Positions 8,932 through 19,990 of a stretch of DNA of 36,668 nucleotides are shown here, one piece after another. Below the pieces are notes generated by a model, which ran no database searches, was not told where the DNA came from, and worked only from the letters and a program-made list of their open reading frames with translations. The stretch comes from Betaproteobacteria bacterium (lineage in GTDB: Bacteria > Pseudomonadota > Gammaproteobacteria > Burkholderiales > SG8-39). The position numbers and the translations under genes were made by a program. The stretch is taken from NCBI GenBank assembly GCA_016210745.1, contig JACQTO010000116.1, positions 1 through 36,668 of the forward strand, written 5' to 3'. Each line of letters starts with the position of its first letter. The first letter of the stretch is position 1.

Positions 8932-9390
8932 ATGTTCGACATTCTTGTCTACCTATTCGAAAACTACTATCAGGCCGACAATTACCCGGACCCGGGCACG
9001 CTCAGCCGCAAGCTCCACGCTGCCGGGTTCGAAGACGAGGAAATACACGACGCGCTCGCCTGGTTAAATGGATTGGAGCACCCGCGGGAGAACGATCTGC
9101 CGCAATCGCTTGAATCGAGCCGCTCATTCCGCTGTTTCACAGCGCTTGAGGCTGCCAAACTCACCGCCGAAGGAAGGGGGTTCCTGGCATTTCTCGAGTC
9201 GGCGCATGTGCTCTCGCCGCTGCTGCGGGAGCTCATTCTCGAGCGGGCGATGGCGCTGCCCGTTGCCGCCGTGGGGCTGGAAAGACTCAAGCTTATTGTT
9301 CTAATGGTCCTTTGGACCCGCAGGGGGAGCGTCGATGCGTTGATTCTCGACGAGTTGCTTCCGGACGGCGAAAAACGCCAGATGCACTAA
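8932..9390 (+). CDS. smg: Smg family protein (DUF494)
   Basis: A 152-residue acidic helical protein beginning MFDILVYLFENYYQADNYP, the characteristic opening of Smg/DUF494. Further family-like segments are LSRKLHAAGFEDEEIHDALAWL and GLERLKLIVLMVLWTRRG. The C-terminal LDELLPDGEKRQMH is also as expected. It starts 16 bases after dprA and precedes the topoisomerase gene, the usual dprA-smg-topoisomerase order of beta- and gammaproteobacteria. The biochemical function is not established. The sequence shows no transmembrane segment or catalytic motif. Confidence 0.93.
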   Translation: MFDILVYLFENYYQADNYPDPGTLSRKLHAAGFEDEEIHDALAWLNGLEHPRENDLPQSLESSRSFRCFTALEAAKLTAEGRGFLAFLESAHVLSPLLRELILERAMALPVAAVGLERLKLIVLMVLWTRRGSVDALILDELLPDGEKRQMH

Positions 9391-9519
9391 CACCTGAGGC
9401 CCCCGGGGTATGCCGGGTCTCGCCGGAGCTCCTTGCTTCGCCTCGCCGATTGCTCGTATCATTGCGCGCTCCGCGCTGTCGTTACCAACATTGCGGGCTC
9501 TCCCGATTCTAGGCGTCGC

Positions 9520-12147
9520 GTGTCCAAGAAACTAATCATCGCCGAAAAACCGTCGGTGGCTGCTGACATCGCCCGCGCATTGGGCGGATTCACCCGCCAT
9601 GGCGATTATTTCGAGAGCGACGCTTACGTGCTGTCGTCTGCGATCGGGCATCTGCTGGAGCTCATCGCGCCTGAACAGTTCGAAGTCAAGCGCGGCAAGT
9701 GGTCACTCGCTAATCTTCCGGTCATTCCGCCGCACTTTGACCTCAAACCCATTGAGAGAACGGAAGAACGACTGAATCTGCTGTCGCGCCTGCTCAAGAA
9801 GAAAGAAATCAGCGGCGTGATAAACGCTTGCGACGCCGGGCGTGAAGGCGAGCTCATTTTCCGCTACATCATGCAATACGCCGGCAACAAGAAACCGATC
9901 CAACGCCTGTGGCTGCAATCGATGACGCCCGCCGCGATCCGCGATGGATTCGCGAGACTGCGCCCGGATAATGAACTGCTTCCGCTTGCCGATGCGGCCG
10001 TCTGCCGTTCCGAGTCCGACTGGCTCATCGGGATTAACGGCACGCGTGCGATGACAGCCTTCAACTCCAAGGAAGGCGGCTTTTACAAGACTACCGTCGG
10101 GCGGGTACAAACCCCGACACTCGCGGTCCTGGTCGAGCGCGAGCAGCGCATCCGCGCCTTCGTTGCGCGCGATTACTGGGAGCTGCACGCCACCTTTGCC
10201 GGGACCGGGGGGGAGTATTCCGGGCGCTGGTTCGACGAGACGTTCGCCAAATCGCAAAAGGAAGAGGAAAGCGAGGCTAGGGCGGAGCGCATTTGGACCA
10301 AAGAGCGCGCCGAGGCGATCCAGGCCCAATGCGAGGGTAAACCGGCGGTTGCAAGCGAGGAAAGCCGGCCGTCCAGCCAACTCTCGCCACAGCTGTTCGA
10401 CCTGACCAGTCTGCAGCGGGAGGCTAACTCGCGCTTCGGTTTTTCCGCCAAGACCACGCTTTCCCTGGCACAGGCACTGTATGAGCGACATAAAGTACTG
10501 ACTTATCCGCGCACCGATTCGCGCGCGTTGCCGCAAGACTATCTCGAGATCGTGCGCGCAACCATGGCAATGCTCGCCGGTGGTGAGTCGAGAAAGAAGC
10601 CCGCTCGGCCAGGCTCCCCGTACACGGTGTTCGCCGCGCAGGTGCTGAAGGAAGGCTGGGTGCGCCCGAACAAACGGATCTTCGACGACACCAAAATTTC
10701 CGACCACTTTGCCATCATCCCGACGCTGGAAGCCCCAAAGCAATTGAACGACGCCGAAGCACGCCTTTACGACATGGTGGTAAAACGCTTTCTGGCGGTG
10801 TTCTTTCCGGCGGCTGAATATCTGATAACCACACGCATCACCCGTGTGGCGGGAGAGCCTTTCCGCACCGACGGACGAGTTATGCTCAAACCGGGCTGGC
10901 TTTCCATCTATGGCCGCGAAGCGGAAACGGCGGAGACGGCATCGCTTGTCCCGCTGGACGGAAAACAGGTCAAGACGCTCGGCATCGAGCAGCGGGCATT
11001 CCAGACCAAGCCGCCGGCGCGCTTTACGGAGGCGACGCTGCTTTCGGCGATGGAAGGCGCGGGGAAACTCGTCGAGGACGAGGAGTTGCGCGAGGCCATG
11101 CGCGAAAAGGGCTTGGGCACGCCAGCGACCCGCGCCGCGATTATCGAGGGGCTGATTTTCGAAGAGTATGTGCACCGCAACGGTCGCGAGCTGGTGCCGA
11201 CACCCAAGGCGTTTTCGCTGCTTTTTGCACTCAAGCATTTCGGTATCAGCGAGCTTACCTCGCCCGAACTTACCGGAACTTGGGAATTCAAGTTAAGGCA
11301 AATGGAGCACGGCCGCCTGCCGCGCAAGGAGTTCATGGTCCATATTGTCGACACCACCCGGGAAATGGTGGAGCGTATCCGTGAGGGCAATATCCCCGAT
11401 GAGGTATTTGCCACGCTCAGCACGCCCTGCCCGCGCTGCGGCGGCACGGTGCAGGAGGACTATCGAAAGTTCAGGTGCCAGTCGTGCGATTTTGCGATTT
11501 GGCGCGTGGTTTCCGGGCGCGAATTGGCTCCGGAGGAAGTCGAACAATTGATCGAAAAAGGCGTATTGGGACCGCTGTCAGGATTTCGCAGCCGGCTCGG
11601 CCGGCCGTTTACCGCTATGTTGAAGCTATCGGCGGAATTCAAGATTGAGTTCGACTTTGGGCAGGCCGACTCGGGCAATGGTGAGACCGAAGCGCCCGAT
11701 TTCTCCGACCAGGAAGCACTAGGCCCCTGTCCAAAGTGTCGGGCGCGCGTATTCGAACAGCCTATGGCCTACGTCTGCGAAAAATCGGTGGGTCCGGAGC
11801 GCAGTTGCGATTTCCGTACCGGGCGTGTCATTTTGCAGCGTCAGATCGAGCGCGAGCAGGTGCAAAAGCTTCTCGCCACCGGAAAGACCGATCTACTGCA
11901 CCGTTTCATCTCCAAGAAAGGCCGCCCGTTCTCCGCGTTCCTTGCGCGCGGAGCCGAGGGCAAGATCGAGTTCCAGTTTGCGCCGAGCAAAAGGGAAGCG
12001 GCGGCCAATCCAGGCGCCAGCCGAGCAGGCAAGCTCGCGGCTAAGTCAAACCTATCTGCGCCGGCAACACCGGCAGAAGAGCCGGCAGCGACATCCAAAC
12101 GGACTGCTCGCAAAGTCGCGACCAAGCGCACGAAAAAAGCATCCTGA
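9520..12147 (+). CDS. topB: DNA topoisomerase III-type enzyme with extended zinc-ribbon tail
   Basis: An 875-residue type IA topoisomerase that relaxes or decatenates DNA through a 5'-phosphotyrosine intermediate. The Toprim domain starts SKKLIIAEKPSVAADIARAL and has ACDAGREGELIF. The active-site segment HKVLTYPRTDSRALP places the catalytic Tyr near residue 329. Beyond the core come two cysteine clusters (CPRCGG ... CQSC and CPKC ... CEKS ... CDF), each followed by a topoisomerase C-terminal repeat with the signature GRPF. A Lys/Arg/Ala-rich tail ends ATKRTKKAS. It is about 200 residues longer than E. coli TopB. I chose the GTG at 9520 because Toprim homology begins immediately after it; the 29 residues upstream (from 9433) are not family-like. 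It converges on gyrB across 64 bases. Confidence 0.9.
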   Translation: MSKKLIIAEKPSVAADIARALGGFTRHGDYFESDAYVLSSAIGHLLELIAPEQFEVKRGKWSLANLPVIPPHFDLKPIERTEERLNLLSRLLKKKEISGVINACDAGREGELIFRYIMQYAGNKKPIQRLWLQSMTPAAIRDGFARLRPDNELLPLADAAVCRSESDWLIGINGTRAMTAFNSKEGGFYKTTVGRVQTPTLAVLVEREQRIRAFVARDYWELHATFAGTGGEYSGRWFDETFAKSQKEEESEARAERIWTKERAEAIQAQCEGKPAVASEESRPSSQLSPQLFDLTSLQREANSRFGFSAKTTLSLAQALYERHKVLTYPRTDSRALPQDYLEIVRATMAMLAGGESRKKPARPGSPYTVFAAQVLKEGWVRPNKRIFDDTKISDHFAIIPTLEAPKQLNDAEARLYDMVVKRFLAVFFPAAEYLITTRITRVAGEPFRTDGRVMLKPGWLSIYGREAETAETASLVPLDGKQVKTLGIEQRAFQTKPPARFTEATLLSAMEGAGKLVEDEELREAMREKGLGTPATRAAIIEGLIFEEYVHRNGRELVPTPKAFSLLFALKHFGISELTSPELTGTWEFKLRQMEHGRLPRKEFMVHIVDTTREMVERIREGNIPDEVFATLSTPCPRCGGTVQEDYRKFRCQSCDFAIWRVVSGRELAPEEVEQLIEKGVLGPLSGFRSRLGRPFTAMLKLSAEFKIEFDFGQADSGNGETEAPDFSDQEALGPCPKCRARVFEQPMAYVCEKSVGPERSCDFRTGRVILQRQIEREQVQKLLATGKTDLLHRFISKKGRPFSAFLARGAEGKIEFQFAPSKREAAANPGASRAGKLAAKSNLSAPATPAEEPAATSKRTARKVATKRTKKAS

Positions 12148-12179
12148 GCAAACCGCCGCGGCAGGCGAAGCACACCCAT

Positions 12180-12202
12180 GCTTTCCCCGGAGCCGGGAAA
12201 GC
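12180..12202. terminator. Possible bidirectional terminator between topB and gyrB
   Basis: An 8-bp perfect stem, GCTTTCCC paired with GGGAAAGC around a seven-base loop, lies in the 64-base gap where topB and gyrB converge. The position suits a shared terminator, but neither strand has a strong T-run after the stem. Confidence 0.45.
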
Positions 12203-12211
12203 TTCCCGGAC

Positions 12212-14653
<2,442 letters not shown>

Positions 14654-14733
14654 TTAAGTCCGAAGCGGACATCATCCGTTCGCCATGTTTTCAGTCCGCA
14701 AGAACCCTGCAACAGTTCTCCGGCATGCTTTCT

Positions 14734-15843
14734 CTACATGCGCATCGGCATTACGACATACTTGAAATCGTCGCGGCCCGGCACGGAGATCAAGGCGCTT
14801 GAGTTTCCATCACCCAGACCGCAGTCGACCTCGGCGACTTCGAGGTTATTCAAGACGTCGACCAGATAGCCGACGTTGAAGCCGATATCCAGCGTCTCGC
14901 CCTGATAGGCAACATCGAGCTCCTCCTGGGCTTCCTCCTGCTCGGTATTGTTGCAGATTATCTTCAGGCTGCCCTCGGACAGCAGCCAGCGCACGCCGCG
15001 AAACTTGTCGCTACTGAGAATCGCCGCGCGCTGAAGCGCCGCGAGCAGTTCCAGGCGATTGAACCTAAGCTTCTTCGGCTGCTCCGCGGGGATGACGCGC
15101 GTGTAGTCTGGAAACTTGCCGTCGACCAATTTTGAAATGAGCACCACAGAGCCGAACCGAAAGCAAGCTTGCCCGGCAGACAGCTCAACTTCCAGCGGAT
15201 CTGCATTATCGCCGAGCAGCCTCGCCAATTCGAGCACCGTCTTGCGCGGAAGGATCACTTCCTGCCTGGGAAGGTCCTTACTGCCGGCTTCCGTCGAGGC
15301 GAAAGCAAGGCGGTGGCCATCAGTTGCAACCAACTTCAGTTGACCGCCTTCAATCACCATCAGCAGCCCATTGAGGTAATAGCGAATATCTTGCTGCGCC
15401 ATGGCGTACTGGACCAAACCAATGAGGTCCTTGAGCAGCTTCTGCGTAACGGTAAACTTCGTTTCAGCTCCCTCGGCTGCCAAAAGCCGGGGGAAATCCT
15501 CCGCCGGCAGGGTCTGCAGATTGAAACGGCTCTTGCCCGAACGGATCTGCAGGCGTTTGTCCGCCAGTGCGAGCGTCACCTCGCTGCCCTCAGGTAGCGC
15601 TCTGAGGATATCCAGAAGCTTTCTCGCGGCGACCGTCACCACCTTGTCCTGTGCCGCCGAATCTGCAGCGGTGCGGGCCGTGATTTCGATTTCGATATCG
15701 GTTGCCACCATCTCCGCCTGATCTCCCTTAATGCAGAACAGGACGTTGGAAAGAATCGGCAGCGTATGTCGGCGTTCGATGATTCCCGAAACAGCCTGCA
15801 GGGGCTTTAGCAATGCGTCGCGGCTGATCTTTATTAGATTCAT
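14734..15843 (-). CDS. dnaN: DNA polymerase III beta sliding clamp
   Basis: A 369-residue clamp protein made of three similar domains, which as a dimer encircles DNA and tethers polymerase III. Recognisable segments are MNLIKISRDALLKPLQAVSG, IIERRHTLPILSNVL, TDIEIEIT, LLMVIEGGQLKLVATDGHRLA and the C-terminal YVVMPMRM that helps form the partner-binding pocket. Length is standard. It lies between dnaA and gyrB in the same direction. The 198-base gap upstream towards dnaA carries three DnaA-box-like sequences, so dnaN may have its own DnaA-responsive control or lie beside the origin. Confidence 0.98.
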   Translation of the reverse strand: MNLIKISRDALLKPLQAVSGIIERRHTLPILSNVLFCIKGDQAEMVATDIEIEITARTAADSAAQDKVVTVAARKLLDILRALPEGSEVTLALADKRLQIRSGKSRFNLQTLPAEDFPRLLAAEGAETKFTVTQKLLKDLIGLVQYAMAQQDIRYYLNGLLMVIEGGQLKLVATDGHRLAFASTEAGSKDLPRQEVILPRKTVLELARLLGDNADPLEVELSAGQACFRFGSVVLISKLVDGKFPDYTRVIPAEQPKKLRFNRLELLAALQRAAILSSDKFRGVRWLLSEGSLKIICNNTEQEEAQEELDVAYQGETLDIGFNVGYLVDVLNNLEVAEVDCGLGDGNSSALISVPGRDDFKYVVMPMRM

Positions 15844-15882
15844 TATTTATTCCTTGATAATGATGATGATGGCCGCCTTTTC

Positions 15883-15891
15883 GGTGGATAA
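15883..15891 (-). promoter_or_regulatory. DnaA box-like site 1 in the dnaA-dnaN gap
   Basis: The minus strand reads TTATCCACC, eight of nine matches to the consensus TTATNCACA. It lies about 40 bases upstream of the dnaN start and has the same orientation as the next two sites. Confidence 0.6.
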
Positions 15892-15935
15892 GTCGTTTTC
15901 AGCCCGCCCCCGTGCTCTCTTGGGGTTTATAAGTA

Positions 15936-15944
15936 TGTGCACAA
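15936..15944 (-). promoter_or_regulatory. DnaA box-like site 2 in the dnaA-dnaN gap
   Basis: The minus strand reads TTGTGCACA, eight of nine matches to TTATNCACA. Its TGTGCACA core is palindromic. Confidence 0.5.
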
Positions 15945-15967
15945 TCGTGTATGGGGAGTGGGTGGAT

Positions 15968-15976
15968 TCTGGATAA
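15968..15976 (-). promoter_or_regulatory. DnaA box-like site 3 in the dnaA-dnaN gap
   Basis: The minus strand reads TTATCCAGA, eight of nine matches to TTATNCACA. It is followed on the plus strand by the AT-rich ATTTTT, which could contribute to an unwinding element. Confidence 0.5.
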
Positions 15977-16041
15977 TTTTTGCGCCTGTGCATTTTGCTG
16001 CCTTTGGACTCATTTAATCCCCAGGCAATCGGTGCTCTATT

Positions 16042-17376
16042 TCATCCTTTCAACACTTGCTCGAGCACCCGGTAATCGCGATTAAGATCGTGATTCTTGT
16101 CGCGCAGCGAAGCGATAGTGCGACAGGCGTGCAGCACGGTAGTGTGGTCGCGGTTACCGAACGCGTCACCAATGTCCGGCAGGCTCAATTGCGTCAATTC
16201 CTTTGCAAGGGCCATGGCCACCTGCCGTGGTCTGGCAATGCTGCGACTGCGCTTCTTGGAGTGCATGTCGGATATCTTTATCTTGTAGTAGTCCGCCACG
16301 GTTTTCTGGATATTGTCGACGGTTATCTGGCGGTTCTGCATCGAGATCAGATCCCGCAGTGCTTCCTTGGCGCTATCGAGATTAATGTCCTTGCCGTTGA
16401 AACGCGCGTAAGCGATAACGCTCTTCAGTGCACCTTCGAGCTCGCGCACGTTGGAGCGGATGTGCTTGGCGACGAAAAACGCCACATCTTCGGGGATCTT
16501 GACCGAAACGGCTTCCGCCTTCTTCAACAAAATCGCGACGCGCATCTCCTGTTCAGGGGGATCCATCGCTACGGTCAATCCCCAGGAGAATCGCGACTTG
16601 AGACGCTCATCGATGCCCGCGAGATCCTTGGGATACGTATCGCAAGTAATGATCAGTTGCTTGTGCGCCTCGATCAAGGCGTTGAAAGCGTAAAAGAACT
16701 CTTCCTGAGTGCGATCCTTGCCGGTAAAGAACTGTATATCGTCGATCAGCAGCACGTCGAGCGAGTGATAGTAACGCTTGAACTCATCGAACGATTTCTG
16801 CTGGTAGGCACGTACCACGTCGGAGATGTACTGGGCGGCATGCAGGTAGCGCACTTTGGCACGGGGATGATGCGTAATGACGCAGTTGCCCACCGCGTGA
16901 ATCAAATGGGTCTTTCCCAAGCCCACCCCGCCGTAGATGAACAGCGGCGTATAGGAGGTGCCGGGATGCTCGCTGACTTGGAGAGCTGCGGCGCGAGCGA
17001 GTTGGTTTGCTTTGCCAGCGACGAAGTTCTCAAACGTGAATTCCGCTATCAGCCCGGAGCGCTCGGCGGGAACCGGGCGCACCGTTGCTGAGGTTTCGGC
17101 TGGCGTCATCGGCTCCGCACGCGGACCCTCACTGTTTGCCAACAGCACCGAAACGCGGATTGGCGAGGCAAAAAACTCGGCGCCCATGGCTTCGATCTTG
17201 GGCACGAACCGCTCCTTTACCCACTGTAGGACAAAGCGGTTTGGCGCAAGCAGGCGCAGCTCCCCGGAGGGCACCGGCTGAATATCCAGCTTAAGCGGCC
17301 GTATCCAGGTGTTAAACTGCTGAGCGGGAAGCTCTTTTTCGAAACGCCTCAGGCAAGAGGGCCAGAAACCTTGCAT
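16042..17376 (-). CDS. dnaA: Chromosomal replication initiator DnaA
   Basis: A 444-residue AAA+ initiator that binds DnaA boxes and opens the origin. Domain I begins [28 protein letters not shown], and a short linker (about 82-108) follows. The AAA+ domain has Walker [10 protein letters not shown] at 149-157 and Walker [10 protein letters not shown] at 209-217. The sensor/arginine-finger region includes [13 protein letters not shown]. Domain IV carries the DNA-binding signature, [36 protein letters not shown] in two adjacent pieces near 385-420. Length and start (ATG at 17376) are normal. It is transcribed away from rpmH, and the dividing gap carries an exact DnaA box, the classical arrangement for autoregulation. 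Confidence 0.98.
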   Translation of the reverse strand: MQGFWPSCLRRFEKELPAQQFNTWIRPLKLDIQPVPSGELRLLAPNRFVLQWVKERFVPKIEAMGAEFFASPIRVSVLLANSEGPRAEPMTPAETSATVRPVPAERSGLIAEFTFENFVAGKANQLARAAALQVSEHPGTSYTPLFIYGGVGLGKTHLIHAVGNCVITHHPRAKVRYLHAAQYISDVVRAYQQKSFDEFKRYYHSLDVLLIDDIQFFTGKDRTQEEFFYAFNALIEAHKQLIITCDTYPKDLAGIDERLKSRFSWGLTVAMDPPEQEMRVAILLKKAEAVSVKIPEDVAFFVAKHIRSNVRELEGALKSVIAYARFNGKDINLDSAKEALRDLISMQNRQITVDNIQKTVADYYKIKISDMHSKKRSRSIARPRQVAMALAKELTQLSLPDIGDAFGNRDHTTVLHACRTIASLRDKNHDLNRDYRVLEQVLKG

Positions 17377-17439
17377 TCGTTTTTGTGCTCGAGTATTGAT
17401 GCGGACCTTAATGGAACATTTTACCCCCCTGGCATCAAG

Positions 17440-17448
17440 TTATCCACA
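17440..17448 (+). promoter_or_regulatory. Perfect DnaA box between dnaA and rpmH
   Basis: TTATCCACA is an exact match to the strong R1-type DnaA box. It lies 64 bases upstream of the dnaA start and 20 bases before the rpmH -35 element, so bound DnaA could affect both divergent promoters. Confidence 0.85.
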
Positions 17449-17467
17449 GGCAAACCGACGAGTCGCG

Positions 17468-17497
17468 TTGACAATTGGAAGCGAAAGACCGTCTAAT
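17468..17497 (+). promoter_or_regulatory. rpmH: Sigma-70-type promoter of the rpmH operon
   Basis: TTGACA (17468-17473) is separated by 18 bases from TCTAAT (17492-17497): a perfect -35 and a five-of-six -10. It lies 36 bases upstream of the rpmH start codon. Confidence 0.75.
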
Positions 17498-17533
17498 GCC
17501 GGGTTCTGTCGGGGATAAACGGGAATTATCGAT

Positions 17534-17668
17534 ATGAAACGCACCTTTCAACCCTCTGTCGTTCGGCGCAAGCGCACCCATGGTTTTCTTGTCCGTATGC
17601 GTACTCGCGGAGGCCGGGCGGTGATCCGTGCGCGCCGGGCCAAGGGCAGAGCGCGGCTTGCTGTTTGA
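17534..17668 (+). CDS. rpmH: 50S ribosomal protein L34
   Basis: A 44-residue, very basic ribosomal protein. The translation begins [20 protein letters not shown] and ends AKGRARLAV, the classical L34 sequence and exact usual length. It heads the rpmH-rnpA-yidD-yidC-mnmE run and is divergent from dnaA. Its stop codon overlaps the rnpA TTG start, so rnpA translation is probably coupled to it. Confidence 0.97.
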   Translation: MKRTFQPSVVRRKRTHGFLVRMRTRGGRAVIRARRAKGRARLAV

Positions 17669-17997
17669 CCGGAACCAAACGGTTTAGACGGGCACAGCGC
17701 CTGGGAGGCCGGGATTTTTCCGGAGTGCTCGCCTCAACCAGACCCAAGCGCGAGCGCGCTGTCTCGATACAATCGCGGCCAAACGGAATGAAATTCGCCC
17801 GGCTCGGCCTGATCGTTCCTAAGCGCTTACTGTCTCGCGCCGTGGACCGAAATAGGGTTCGCCGGCTGTTGCGCGAATGGTTTCGGAACAACCAGGGAGA
17901 CCTCGACGGACGTGATCTGGTCGTGCGGTTAAGCGCGCGGCCAGCCGACCCGCGCTCGCTGCTTGCAGAAGTTACGCGCTTATGTGCGGGCGAATGA
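17665..17997 (+). CDS. rnpA: Ribonuclease P protein component
   Basis: A 110-residue basic protein that assists the RNase P RNA in maturing tRNA 5' ends. The family RNR motif is present as [16 protein letters not shown]. The N-terminal [16 protein letters not shown] and central [10 protein letters not shown] are also typical. The start is a TTG at 17665 overlapping the rpmH stop (TTGA). No ATG exists upstream of the conserved region, and the first internal ATG (in NGMKFARLG) would remove essential residues. It overlaps yidD by four bases. Confidence 0.94.
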   Translation: MTGTKRFRRAQRLGGRDFSGVLASTRPKRERAVSIQSRPNGMKFARLGLIVPKRLLSRAVDRNRVRRLLREWFRNNQGDLDGRDLVVRLSARPADPRSLLAEVTRLCAGE

Positions 17998-18206
17998 TCA
18001 AGCTGACGTTTTCGCTGGTGATCCGCGGTTATCGCTACGCGATCAGCCCGATGCTGGGGGTTCACTGCCGATTTCATCCGTCGTGCTCCGAATACGCGCT
18101 TGACGCGCTGGCGAGGCACGGCGGCTGGCGCGGAAGCTGGCTCGCAATGAAGCGGCTTGCGCGCTGCCACCCATGGCATTCGGGAGGTTACGATCCGGTT
18201 CCCTGA
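17994..18206 (+). CDS. yidD: YidD membrane protein insertion efficiency factor
   Basis: A 70-residue protein beginning [20 protein letters not shown]. The family hallmark [19 protein letters not shown] and the C-terminal [14 protein letters not shown] are both present. It is a small amphipathic protein that works with YidC in membrane insertion. I take the ATG at 17994, which overlaps the rnpA stop (ATGA), rather than the GTG four codons earlier. It is part of the conserved rpmH-rnpA-yidD-yidC order. Confidence 0.95.
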   Translation: MIKLTFSLVIRGYRYAISPMLGVHCRFHPSCSEYALDALARHGGWRGSWLAMKRLARCHPWHSGGYDPVP

Positions 18207-18304
18207 ACGGGCCCGGAAGACGGGGCGTAACGCTTTGCGTTTCCCCGTATTCGATCAGATGCCGCTGCCGTCCGAGGTTTAAAGTATTGCCGACAAGACT
18301 TGTA

Positions 18305-19954
18305 ATGGATACCCAAAGACTGATCCTGTTTTTCGTGTTCTCTTTTTCACTGCTCCTGCTTTGGGACGCGTGGCAGAAGGAGACGAGGCCACCGCCTCCC
18401 GTGGCAACGACGCAACCGGCACCGACTGCGCCTGCGGGGCAGCAAGCGGCTCCTCCTGCGCCAACCTCGGCGCTCAAAGGCAGCGAAGCCGTACCCGCCG
18501 CTGAGGCCGGGGGAACCCCCAGGCCGCGGCAGACCGTGCGGGTGACGACGGACGCGCTGCGTGTCGATATCGACACTTTGGGCGGGGACATTAGCTACGT
18601 TGAATTCCTCCAGCACAAGGACACGATCGACAAGAACAAGAATTTCGTATTGCTTAGCCCGGAGCACCGGTATGCCGCGCAAAGCGGGCTGATCGGCACC
18701 GGCCTGCCTAACCACAAAAGCTTGTACACGGCACAAGCAGGGGCAGTCACACTCCCGTCGGGGAAGGACTCAGTCTCGGTTCGCCTGGAGGCCACGGGTG
18801 CCGAAGGGACAAAAGTCGCGAAGATCCTGACTTTTCACCGCGGCAGCTACCTGATCGATATCACGCACGAAATCACCAACGGCTCGTCTTCGCCGCTCGC
18901 CACGAGTGTCTACTACCAACTGACCCGCGACGGCACGTCTCCGCCCGGAGACAACTACATGGTGAGCACGTTTACCGGCGCCGCAGCCTTTAACGATAAA
19001 GACAAGTACGTAAAGGTGGCCTTCGGCGACATCGACAAGGGCAAGACACCCTACACGAAGAATACGGACGATGGTTGGATAGGAATGGTCCAGCACTATT
19101 TTGTCAGCGCGATTTTGCCTCCGGAGAAGCAACCACGCGAGTTTTTCACGCGGCGGCTCGCCGAAAACTTTTATTCTGCCGGGGCGATTCTGCCGGCGCC
19201 GGCGATTGCGCCGGGGGCAACCGCGAAGGTGTCGGCGGCGCTGTACGCTGGTCCGCAGGAGCAAGAAAAACTCAAGGCCATCGCGCCGGGACTCGATCTG
19301 GTCGTCGATTACGGCTGGCTGACTGTAATTGCCGCCCCATTGTTCTGGGTGCTGCAGATGTTCTACAACCTGGTTGGGAACTGGGGTGTTGCCATCGTCC
19401 TGCTTACCGTGGTCATCAAGCTCATCTTCTTCCCGCTTTCGGCCGCAAGCTACCGTTCTATGGCGAAGATGAAGCAGGTGACGCCACGCCTGACAAAGCT
19501 GCGCGAACAGTACGGCGACGACCGGGCGAAAATGAACCAGGCGATGATGGAATTGTACAAGACCGAAAAGATCAATCCGCTGGGTGGCTGCCTGCCGATC
19601 GTGGTGCAAATCCCAGTGTTTATCGCGCTCTATTGGGTGCTGCTTGCCGCGGTCGAGCTGCGCCACGCGCCGTTCTATCTCTGGATTACGGACTTATCGG
19701 TGGCGGACCCGTGGTACGTGTTGCCGGCACTGATGATGGTGTCAATGATCCTCCAGACGAAGCTGAACCCAACGCCGCCGGACCCGGTGCAGGCGAAAGT
19801 CATGATGATCATGCCATTTGCCTTCGGCGTGATGTTTTTCTTCTTCCCTGCGGGCCTGGTTCTGTACTGGTTAGTCAACAACATTCTGTCCATCCTGCAG
19901 CAATGGCAGATTACCCGCATGATCGAGGGAACCAAGGCGGCGGCAAAGCGCTAG
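18305..19954 (+). CDS. yidC: Membrane protein insertase YidC
   Basis: A 549-residue inner-membrane insertase of the long Gram-negative type. An N-terminal membrane anchor (MDTQRLILFFVFSFSLLLLW) is followed by a Pro/Ala-rich linker (about 28-75). A large periplasmic beta-rich domain spans roughly 78-335. The conserved C-terminal insertase core (about 345-545) includes NWGVAIVLLTVVIKLIFFPL, the cytoplasmic loop with YGDDRAKMNQAMMELYKTEK, GGCLPIVVQIPVFIALYWVL and the last helix ending in NNILSILQQWQITR. The ATG at 18305 is chosen because it places the anchor at the N-terminus; the extension from 18173 overlaps yidD. A 98-base gap separates it from yidD. Confidence 0.97.
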   Translation: MDTQRLILFFVFSFSLLLLWDAWQKETRPPPPVATTQPAPTAPAGQQAAPPAPTSALKGSEAVPAAEAGGTPRPRQTVRVTTDALRVDIDTLGGDISYVEFLQHKDTIDKNKNFVLLSPEHRYAAQSGLIGTGLPNHKSLYTAQAGAVTLPSGKDSVSVRLEATGAEGTKVAKILTFHRGSYLIDITHEITNGSSSPLATSVYYQLTRDGTSPPGDNYMVSTFTGAAAFNDKDKYVKVAFGDIDKGKTPYTKNTDDGWIGMVQHYFVSAILPPEKQPREFFTRRLAENFYSAGAILPAPAIAPGATAKVSAALYAGPQEQEKLKAIAPGLDLVVDYGWLTVIAAPLFWVLQMFYNLVGNWGVAIVLLTVVIKLIFFPLSAASYRSMAKMKQVTPRLTKLREQYGDDRAKMNQAMMELYKTEKINPLGGCLPIVVQIPVFIALYWVLLAAVELRHAPFYLWITDLSVADPWYVLPALMMVSMILQTKLNPTPPDPVQAKVMMIMPFAFGVMFFFFPAGLVLYWLVNNILSILQQWQITRMIEGTKAAAKR

Positions 19955-19990
19955 CGGGCCGGCCCGGTCGATCCGCCAACGGGGTTGCGA

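Noticed and set aside
9703-11238. Minus-strand open frame of 511 codons opposite the topoisomerase gene
   Set aside because: It has no recognisable motif and lies fully inside a well-supported gene on the other strand.
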